Shown here in pieces: positions 1-4,800 of a stretch of DNA of 5,173 nucleotides. The translations under genes were made by a program, and so were the position numbers. The stretch is taken from the NCBI GenBank assembly GCA_964600365.1, contig CAZRJG010000096.1:1-5173 (forward strand), read 5' to 3'. Source of the stretch: GCA-020352575 sp964600365 (GTDB lineage Bacteria > Actinomycetota > Acidimicrobiia > Spongiisociales > JAENVV01). Under the pieces are notes generated by a model, which did not search any database, was not told the origin of the DNA, and was given only the letters and a program-made list of their open reading frames with translations. Each line of letters begins with the position of its first letter. Position 1 is the stretch's first letter.

Positions 1-911
1 AGACGATGATCGCCAAGGCCGTCGCCTCCTCGCTCGCCCGCAAGGTCGCCGAGCGCACGGGCCAGGAGAGCGCCACGGCCTACTTCCTCAACATCAAGGG
101 TCCCGAGCTGCTCAACAAGTACGTCGGCGAGACCGAGCGGCACATCCGGCTGATCTTCCACCGCGCCCGGGAGAAGTCGAGCGACGGCACCCCGGTCGTC
201 GTCTTCTTCGACGAGATGGACAGCCTCTTCCGGACCCGTGGAACTGGGATTTCCTCCGACGTGGAGTCGACGATCGTCCCCCAGCTGCTCTCCGAGCTCG
301 ATGGCGTCGAGGCGCTGAAGAACGTCATCGTGATAGGCGCCTCCAACCGCGAGTACCTCATCGACCCGGCGATCCTGCGCCCAGGGCGCCTCGACGTGAA
401 GATCAAGGTCCATCGTCCCGACGAGGAAGCCGCCCGGCAGATCTTCTCCATCTACCTCCCCCCGACGCTTCCCCTCGACGATGAAGCCTTCGGGGCCGAG
501 GGCGAGCACCTCGAGGACCGCATCTCGGATGTCGTTGCGGCCATGTACGCCGAATCGCCCCAGAACGAGTTCATCGAGGTCACCTACCAAGGCGGGGATC
601 GGGAACTTCTCTACTTCAAGGACTTCGCGTCCGGTGCGATGATCGAGAACATCGTGCGTCGGGCGAAGAAGACGGCGATCAAGCGGTCGATCGACGGTGG
701 GCCGGGAGGCATCACCGTCGATGACCTCATCGGCTCGGTCCGACAGGAGTTCGCCGAGCACGAGGACCTCCCCAACACGACGAACCCCGACGACTGGGCC
801 CGGATCTCCGGCAAGAAGGGTGAGCGGATCGTCTACGTCAGGACGGTCGTGGGCAAGCAGGGCGAAGAGCAACGAACGGTGGAGACGGTTCCGACCGGCC
901 ACTACCTCTGA
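1..911 (+). CDS. mpa: Proteasome-associated AAA+ ATPase Mpa/ARC, C-terminal part (5' truncated)
   Basis: This is the ring-shaped cytoplasmic ATPase that binds pupylated proteins, unfolds them and feeds them into the 20S proteasome. The open frame runs in from before the window: the first complete codon is Thr, preceded by the last two bases of a probable Lys codon, matching the end of Walker A (GKT). The ATG at 6 is therefore an internal Met, not the start. Seen in order: pore-loop motif KYVGE near 119-133, Walker B VVFFDE at 198-215, sensor-1 ASNR near 342-353, and arginine-finger motif RPGRLD near 382-399. A C-terminal part follows with KDFASGAMIENIV and DLPNTTNPDDWARISGKKGE, both close to mycobacterial Mpa as I recall it. 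The protein ends GHYL, keeping the penultimate Tyr that docks Mpa into the alpha-ring pockets. The N-terminal coiled coil and OB domains lie outside. Its TGA shares one base with the dop ATG (TGATG), so the two are probably translationally coupled. Confidence 0.96.
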   Translation, partial: TMIAKAVASSLARKVAERTGQESATAYFLNIKGPELLNKYVGETERHIRLIFHRAREKSSDGTPVVVFFDEMDSLFRTRGTGISSDVESTIVPQLLSELDGVEALKNVIVIGASNREYLIDPAILRPGRLDVKIKVHRPDEEAARQIFSIYLPPTLPLDDEAFGAEGEHLEDRISDVVAAMYAESPQNEFIEVTYQGGDRELLYFKDFASGAMIENIVRRAKKTAIKRSIDGGPGGITVDDLIGSVRQEFAEHEDLPNTTNPDDWARISGKKGERIVYVRTVVGKQGEEQRTVETVPTGHYL

Positions 912-2386
912 TGGTCGTCCCGAAGGTCCTCGGCACGGAGACCGAGTTCGGGATCCTCATCAGGGGCGCCGAAGCCTTCAACCCATCGCTGGCATCGGCG
1001 CTCGTCGTCCACTCGGTCGGCGACGGCGGGGACCGCTTCAGCTGGTCATATGACTCGGAGCAGCCCATGTCTGATGCGCGCGCTGCGACGCACATCGAGG
1101 CCTTTCACCCTGATTACGAGGCCGCCGCGGTCAACACAGTGCTCTCGAATGGCGCTCGCTTCTATGTGGACCACGCCCATCCCGAGTACTCGTCGCCCGA
1201 GACCATCGACCCCCGGCAGGCGGCCCTGTACGACGTCGCGGGGGAGGAGGTGTGCCGAATCGCCATGGCCGGCGCCCAGCGGGCCCTCGCCGGGGGAGAG
1301 GTGCTCGCGCTCTACAAGAACAACTCCGACGGCAAGGGCAACTCCTACGGCTGCCACGAGAACGTGCTCCTGAGTCGGGATCTGCCCTTCATGCGGGTCG
1401 TGGAGGCGCTGCCAGCCTTCCTCGTGTCACGGCAACTGCTCTCGGGGAGTGGGAAGGTCGGGAGCGAGGCCGGCCAGCCCGACGTCGACTTCCAACTCAC
1501 CCAGCGGGCCGACTTCTTCGAGGAGGTCGTCGGCCTCGAGACGACGCTGAAGCGCCCGATCGTGAACACACGCGACGAGCCGCACGCCGACCACCGCTAC
1601 CGCCGACTCCATGTCATCCATGGCGACGCGACCCGGTCGGAGGTCCAGACATGGGTGAAGCTCGGGGCGCTCTCGCTCTTCCTCGGTGCGCTCGAGGACG
1701 ACGGGATACCGGACGACCTCACGCTCCTCGACCCCGTGCTCGCAGGGCGCGTCGTGAGCAGGGACCTCTCGTTCGCAGAGCCGATCCGGCTCGCCGACGG
1801 GCGGAGGATGACCGCCCTCGAGTTGCAGTGGCAGTACCACGAGTGGTGTGCGACGTGGGCGCGCTCGGCGGACCTCGAATGGTCCGTCGCCCTCCTCGCA
1901 GAATGGGCGGACCTCTTGGGGGCGATCGAACGCGGACCGGGCCACGCGGCCGATCGGCTCGACTGGGCGGCCAAGTTCAGGCTCCTCGACCGGGCCGTGG
2001 CGAAGGGCGCGACCTGGGACGATTCCCGGATCCGCACCATGGATCTCCAATACCACGACCTCCGACCGGACCGTGGGATATATCACCGCCTCGTCGCTCG
2101 GGGGGCTATGCGTCGACTGTTCGACGACGAGGAGGTACGGAGGGCCGCCCACGAGCCACCCGACGACACGCGCGCCTACTTCCGGGGCCGGTGCGTGGAG
2201 CGTTTCGGACGGAACCTGATCGCAGCGAACTGGGACTCACTCGTGTTCGAGGACGCCAAGGGCGACTACAAGCGAGTGCCTATGCTTGATCCCCTGCGAG
2301 GCACCCGGGCCCACGTGGGCGACCTCCTCGACGACGTCGAGGACGTGACAGGCCTCCTGGACGCACTGCAAGGTGGTGGGGAATGA
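911..2386 (+). CDS. dop: Dop, Pup deamidase/depupylase
   Basis: Dop (491 aa; the mycobacterial protein is about 500) belongs to the glutamine-synthetase-like Dop/PafA family. It hydrolyses the isopeptide bond between Pup and substrate lysines and, where Pup ends in Gln, deamidates it. The first strand reads LGTETEFG, with E10 and E12 in the nucleotide/metal-binding positions. NGARFYVDHAHPEY carries the family's catalytic Asp at D87. Further family motifs are NSDGKGNSYGCHEN (about 138-151), TLKRPIVNTRDEPHAD (about 212-227), DLQYHD, and DDTRAYFRG (418-426). The Dop-specific loop between strand 1 and the Asp motif, absent from PafA, is present as about residues 34-70 with RFSWSYDSEQPMSDAR. The ATG at 911 gives a standard N-terminus and overlaps the mpa stop by one base; no clear Shine-Dalgarno precedes it, so re-initiation is likely. 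The C-terminus is GGGE, like the end of Pup, and comes from the junction that doubles as the pup ribosome-binding site. Because Pup here already ends in Glu, depupylation is probably the main role. Confidence 0.97.
   Translation: MVVPKVLGTETEFGILIRGAEAFNPSLASALVVHSVGDGGDRFSWSYDSEQPMSDARAATHIEAFHPDYEAAAVNTVLSNGARFYVDHAHPEYSSPETIDPRQAALYDVAGEEVCRIAMAGAQRALAGGEVLALYKNNSDGKGNSYGCHENVLLSRDLPFMRVVEALPAFLVSRQLLSGSGKVGSEAGQPDVDFQLTQRADFFEEVVGLETTLKRPIVNTRDEPHADHRYRRLHVIHGDATRSEVQTWVKLGALSLFLGALEDDGIPDDLTLLDPVLAGRVVSRDLSFAEPIRLADGRRMTALELQWQYHEWCATWARSADLEWSVALLAEWADLLGAIERGPGHAADRLDWAAKFRLLDRAVAKGATWDDSRIRTMDLQYHDLRPDRGIYHRLVARGAMRRLFDDEEVRRAAHEPPDDTRAYFRGRCVERFGRNLIAANWDSLVFEDAKGDYKRVPMLDPLRGTRAHVGDLLDDVEDVTGLLDALQGGGE
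1342..1361 (+). repeat. 20-nt exact direct repeat, copy in dop (partner at 5154-5173)
   Basis: The 20 bases at 1342-1361 are identical to 5154-5173 in pafA; with one mismatch the match extends four bases further upstream (GGCA in both). Both encode the ATP/metal-site motif around SYGCHE, conserved in the Dop/PafA family. It is most simply the trace of the ancient duplication plus shared codon preference, though direct repeats about 3.8 kb apart could in principle allow recombination that deletes the intervening genes. Confidence 0.7.
2372..2381 (+). promoter_or_regulatory. G-rich ribosome-binding site for pup inside the dop 3' end
   Basis: The bases GGTGGTGGGG immediately precede the GAATGA that ends dop and starts pup. 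A G-rich Shine-Dalgarno-like run lies within a few bases of the ATG at 2383, so ribosomes finishing dop could restart on pup. The same bases encode the Gly-Gly-Gly of the Dop C-terminus. The match to a canonical GGAGG is imperfect and the spacing is short, so stop/start coupling probably contributes. Confidence 0.45.
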
Positions 2387-2565
2387 CCGATCGCGAACGA
2401 ATTCGCCGTACTGGCGACGAGGTGCCCGAGGACACAGCCGAGGAGGCGACCTCGGTCTCGTCGGAGACCGGTGAGGTGGACGACCTCCTCGACGAGATCG
2501 ACTCCGTCCTCGAGGAGAACGCCGAGGAATTCGTCCGGAACTACGTGCAGAAGGGCGGGGAATGA
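2383..2565 (+). CDS. pup: Prokaryotic ubiquitin-like protein Pup (GGE-type)
   Basis: Pup is the small disordered tag attached to protein lysines to mark them for the proteasome. This one is 60 aa (mycobacterial Pup is 64). The C-terminal half, VDDLLDEIDSVLEENAEEF then VRNYVQKGGE, is the highly conserved region that turns helical on binding the Mpa coiled coil and PafA/Dop. The N-terminal 30 residues are acidic, low in complexity and not recognisably conserved. The last codon is GAA (Glu) directly before TGA, so the product is ready for ligation without deamidation. It has a single lysine, K57, at the position equivalent to mycobacterial K61, which limits possible Pup-on-Pup chains to one site. 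It overlaps dop by 4 nt (ATGA) and prcB by 4 nt, so expression is coupled to both. A G-rich Shine-Dalgarno-like run lies just upstream. Confidence 0.98.
   Translation: MTDRERIRRTGDEVPEDTAEEATSVSSETGEVDDLLDEIDSVLEENAEEFVRNYVQKGGE
2551..2560 (+). promoter_or_regulatory. G-rich ribosome-binding site for prcB inside the pup 3' end
   Basis: AAGGGCGGGG lies just upstream of the prcB ATG at 2562 and encodes the Lys-Gly-Gly of the Pup C-terminus plus the G of its Glu codon. The functional GGE tail of Pup and the initiation site of prcB thus share the same bases. The match to a canonical Shine-Dalgarno is moderate and the spacing short; the ATGA overlap itself probably supports re-initiation. Confidence 0.45.
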
Positions 2566-3350
2566 TCGACGACCTGCGTTCGCTGGCAGGTCCCGCCACG
2601 GGGGGCTTCACGGAGCTCCTGGCCGAGATGGGACACGCCCCTGCGCTCCCAACCGGAGATGGCCTCAGCGGACTCGTGACGGCTCCGGAGGCAACGACCG
2701 TGCTTGCGCTGCGGCACTCGTCGGGCGTCGTGATGATCGGCGACCGTCAGGCCACCGAGGGTTACTCGGTGGCGAACAGGCGCATGCGCAAGGTGTTCCC
2801 CGCCGACGAGCATGCGGCGGTGGCGATCTCGGGAACGGCGGGGCTCGCCATCGACATGGTCCGCCTGTTCCAGACCGAGTTGGAGCACTACGAGAAGATC
2901 GAGGGGAGTCGGCTCAGCCTCGAGGGGAAAGCGAACTACCTTTCGCGGATGGTGCGGGGAGCGCTCCCCATGGCCATGCAGGGCCTCGTCGTAGTGCCGT
3001 TGTTCGCCGGCTACGACCTCGCAGCCGACACGGGGCGCCTCTATACGTTCGACGTGGTCGGTGGCCGGTACGAGGAGATCGCCTTCGGCGCCACGGGGTC
3101 GGGGAGCCGGGAGGCCAGGTCCTACCTCCGCGCCTCGTACGAGGCAGACGTCGACGCCAGCGGGGCGGTCTCCCTCGGGCTCAGGGCGCTCATCGCGGCT
3201 GCAGAGCAGGATGTTGCGACCTCCGGCCCCGACTTCGACCGAGGGATCATGCCAGTCGTCGTGTCCATCGACGTCGACGGCTACCGCGAGGTGCCCGACG
3301 CGGAGGTGGCCGAGGTGGCTCGGATCGCCCACGGGGAGGTCGTCCGATGA
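2562..3350 (+). CDS. prcB: 20S proteasome beta subunit PrcB (catalytic)
   Basis: PrcB is the N-terminal-nucleophile threonine protease subunit forming the two inner rings of the 20S core. The precursor is 262 aa. A propeptide of 44 residues is followed by TTVLALRHSSGVVMIGDRQAT. Taking T45 as mature Thr1 puts D61 at position 17 and K77 at position 33, exactly the conserved catalytic Asp17 and Lys33. Further family motifs are LELEHYEK-like (TELEHYEK), MVRGALPMAMQGL, the SGS at 180-182, and DVATSGPDFDRGI (217-229), which supplies the conserved Asp and Ser/Gly near the active site. The residue before Thr1 is Ala44, where Gly is usual. The C-terminus stops at HGEVVR and lacks the longer tail of the mycobacterial protein (about 291 aa). 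The start is the ATG overlapping the pup stop by 4 nt; it also overlaps prcA by 4 nt. Expected to assemble with PrcA and lose its propeptide autocatalytically in the cytoplasm. Confidence 0.97.
   Translation: MIDDLRSLAGPATGGFTELLAEMGHAPALPTGDGLSGLVTAPEATTVLALRHSSGVVMIGDRQATEGYSVANRRMRKVFPADEHAAVAISGTAGLAIDMVRLFQTELEHYEKIEGSRLSLEGKANYLSRMVRGALPMAMQGLVVVPLFAGYDLAADTGRLYTFDVVGGRYEEIAFGATGSGSREARSYLRASYEADVDASGAVSLGLRALIAAAEQDVATSGPDFDRGIMPVVVSIDVDGYREVPDAEVAEVARIAHGEVVR
3333..3340 (+). promoter_or_regulatory. Strong Shine-Dalgarno for prcA
   Basis: GGGGAGGT within the last codons of prcB sits 6 nt before the ATG at 3347, an ideal anti-16S match and spacing. It decides the prcA start: the same frame stays open far upstream to about 2471, but only this ATG has a ribosome-binding site and gives a normal alpha-subunit N-terminus. 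Confidence 0.8.
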
Positions 3351-3997
3351 ACGCCCAGTTCTACGTCCCGCCGGAACAGCTGGTCAAGGACCGCGCAGAG
3401 TTCGCGCGAAAGGGCATCGCCCGTGGTCGCGCCATCGCGGCCGTCCAGTACGACGAGGGCATCCTCCTCCTCGCCGAGAACCCGTCCACGACGCTCCACA
3501 AGATCGCCGAGATCTACGACAGGATCGCGTTCGCTGGCGTCGGCCGGTACAACGAGTTCGAGTCGCTGCGAGTGGCCGGCGTGCGCCACGCCGACCTGAA
3601 GGGGTACCTCTACGGCCGCACCGACGTCCAGGCGAAGGCGCTCGCCAATGCCTTCGCACAGACGCTCGGCAACATCTTCACGCACGAGGTGAAGCCCTGG
3701 GAGGTCGAGGTACTCGTCGCCGAGCTCGGCTCGGGTCCCGACGAGGATCGGCTTTATCGGATCGCCTACGACGGGACACTTGCCGAAGAGCGAGATGTCG
3801 CTGCCATCGGAGGGCCCGCCGAGGAACTGGTGGGGGCGCTCAGGGATGGATTCGAGCCCGGCCGGACCCTCGACGCCTCGGTGGCGGCCGTCACGGCTGC
3901 GTTCGGCGCCGTCACCGAGCGCGAAGTCGACTCGTGGGAGGCTGCTGTCCTGGAGCGTGGTGCTGAGCGCCGCACGTTCAAGCGCCTCTCCCTCTGA
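3347..3997 (+). CDS. prcA: 20S proteasome alpha subunit PrcA
   Basis: PrcA forms the outer heptameric rings of the 20S core, gates substrate entry and provides the docking pockets for Mpa/ARC. The protein is 216 aa. The N-terminal gating segment MNAQFYV is followed by the H0-helix region PPEQLVKDRAEFARKGIARG (8-27), diagnostic of bacterial alpha subunits. Then come LLLAENPSTTLHKIAEIYDR, NEFESLR, ANAFAQTLGNIFTHEVKPWE and LYRIAYDGT, all matching the mycobacterial family. K52 in LHKIAE sits where the lysine that binds the ATPase C-terminus is found in alpha subunits, consistent with the GHYL end of the upstream ATPase. There is no N-terminal catalytic Thr, as expected. It ends at FKRLSL, so the 20-30 residue C-terminal tail of mycobacterial PrcA (about 248 aa) is absent. 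Its ATG overlaps the prcB stop by 4 nt. Confidence 0.97.
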   Translation: MNAQFYVPPEQLVKDRAEFARKGIARGRAIAAVQYDEGILLLAENPSTTLHKIAEIYDRIAFAGVGRYNEFESLRVAGVRHADLKGYLYGRTDVQAKALANAFAQTLGNIFTHEVKPWEVEVLVAELGSGPDEDRLYRIAYDGTLAEERDVAAIGGPAEELVGALRDGFEPGRTLDASVAAVTAAFGAVTEREVDSWEAAVLERGAERRTFKRLSL

Positions 3998-3998
3998 C

Positions 3999-4763
3999 GT
4001 GTCCTCCGGCTGGATCCTCCTCACGAACGACGACGGCGTGGGGAGTCCCGCGCTCGGCCCATTCGCTGCGTCGCTCTCCGAGCACCATGTGGTCCGGACG
4101 GTCGTGCCCGACCGAGAGCGGAGCTGGTCGGGAAAGGCGCTCTCTCGGTTCGGTGCGATCGGCGTGGAGGACCTCGCGGCCCCGCTGGAGGGGTGGGCCC
4201 ACACCGGCCTGCCCGCCGACGGTGTGCAACTGGGTGTAGGGCACCTCGCCGACGACGAGCCCGACCTCGTCGTGAGTGGGATCAACATCGGCCACAACCA
4301 CGGGGCTGCGTACGTGTGGTCGTCGGGGACCGTCGGGGCGGTGATCGAGGGGTGGGCGCTGGGAGTCCCCGGCGTCGCCTTCTCGACCGGAACGATGACG
4401 GACTGGCCGGCGTGGCGGGAGGCGGCCATGTCTCCTGCGTCCGCCGACATGTGGAACCGGCTCGCTTCGGTGTGCAGCGACATCCTCTCCGACCTGTTGG
4501 CCGATGGCACCGTCGACGGCGCGGACGTTGTGAACGTCAACCTTCCGCATGGTGCAGACGCGAGTACCGAGCGACGGCGAACGACACTGGCTGCGACGGG
4601 ATACGGAGGCCTGTTCCGGCCCGAAGGTGGTGGACGGTTCGTCCACGACTTCGACGGGACCCTGTTGGCCCGGCGTGACCTCTCCGGCACCGACGTCGAG
4701 GCCGCACGCGATGGGGTGATCTCCATCACTGCGCTCAACCTCGCCCCGAACCCTGTCGGCTGA
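3999..4763 (+). CDS. surE: SurE-family 5'/3'-nucleotidase
   Basis: SurE enzymes are metal-dependent phosphatases that dephosphorylate nucleoside monophosphates (some also act on short polyphosphate) and are linked to stationary-phase survival. The product is 254 aa, typical for the family. Seen: the N-terminal metal site ILLTNDDGVGSPAL with D11 and D12 (E. coli D8/D9); VPDRERSWSG with S42 at the E. coli S39 position; GLPADGVQLGV, equivalent to GTPTDCVYLGV; VVSGINIGHN with N96 at the E. coli N92 position; and SSGTVGAVIEGWALGVPGVAFS. It ends with DGVISITAL. All metal ligands appear intact, so it should be active. The chosen start is GTG at 3999, one base after the prcA stop; it places the DDG motif at residues 11-13. 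The frame is open upstream, but an earlier start would overlap prcA by up to 218 nt. No Shine-Dalgarno is seen, so translation is probably coupled to prcA. A surE gene is not a standard member of the Pup-proteasome cluster. Confidence 0.93.
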   Translation: MSSGWILLTNDDGVGSPALGPFAASLSEHHVVRTVVPDRERSWSGKALSRFGAIGVEDLAAPLEGWAHTGLPADGVQLGVGHLADDEPDLVVSGINIGHNHGAAYVWSSGTVGAVIEGWALGVPGVAFSTGTMTDWPAWREAAMSPASADMWNRLASVCSDILSDLLADGTVDGADVVNVNLPHGADASTERRRTTLAATGYGGLFRPEGGGRFVHDFDGTLLARRDLSGTDVEAARDGVISITALNLAPNPVG

Positions 4764-4773
4764 CGCGAGGCCC

Positions 4774-4800
4774 GGAGGGAGCCCGGGGTACGCTCCCTCC
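4774..4800 (+). other. Perfect 9-bp inverted repeat (hairpin) abutting the pafA start
   Basis: The left arm GGAGGGAGC (4774-4782) and right arm GCTCCCTCC (4792-4800) are exact reverse complements separated by a 9-nt loop. The structure fills most of the 37-nt surE-pafA gap and ends on the base before the pafA ATG. The left arm resembles a Shine-Dalgarno but is about 20 nt from the ATG, and in a read-through mRNA it would pair with the right arm. No T-run follows, so it is not a classical intrinsic terminator. It may damp read-through translation of pafA, bind a protein, or be incidental in GC-rich DNA. Confidence 0.6.
4789..4794 (+). promoter_or_regulatory. Putative -10 box for a leaderless pafA transcript
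   Basis: TACGCT fits the actinobacterial TAnnnT -10 pattern, and its last T lies exactly 7 nt before the A of the pafA ATG. This is the geometry of leaderless genes, where transcription starts at the first base of the start codon. It would explain why there is no Shine-Dalgarno at a usable distance. No good -35 box is seen around 4766-4771. The short motif is common by chance, so this rests on position. Confidence 0.4.

Noticed and set aside
1427..2152. 241-residue minus-strand frame opposite dop
   Set aside because: It is an antisense shadow of a well-supported gene, with no motif or ribosome-binding site.
1252..2289. 345-residue plus-strand frame inside dop
   Set aside because: It is Arg/Pro/Gly-rich out-of-frame translation of dop without similarity to any family.
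2541..3332. 263-residue minus-strand frame opposite prcB
   Set aside because: It almost exactly mirrors prcB; its His/Arg/Gly-rich translation is explained by the complementary codon bias.
2471..3346. Long in-frame extension upstream of prcA giving a 508-residue reading frame
   Set aside because: It is an accidental open frame across pup and prcB in another phase; its translation is Arg/Gly-rich and resembles no family. The prcA ATG at 3347 has an ideal Shine-Dalgarno and a standard N-terminus.
3780..3998. Upstream ATG for the SurE gene at 3780
   Set aside because: It would overlap prcA by over 200 nt and add a Ser/Arg/Pro-rich segment with no SurE similarity. The GTG at 3999 places the metal-binding motif near the N-terminus as the family requires.
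3281..4738. 485-residue open frame on the minus strand
   Set aside because: It lies antisense to prcA and surE, has composition typical of shadow frames in GC-rich DNA, and shows no recognisable motif.
4774..4800. Hairpin read as an intrinsic terminator after surE
   Set aside because: The right arm is followed directly by the pafA ATG and GC-rich coding sequence with no T-run, so termination is not supported; listed instead as a hairpin of unknown role.
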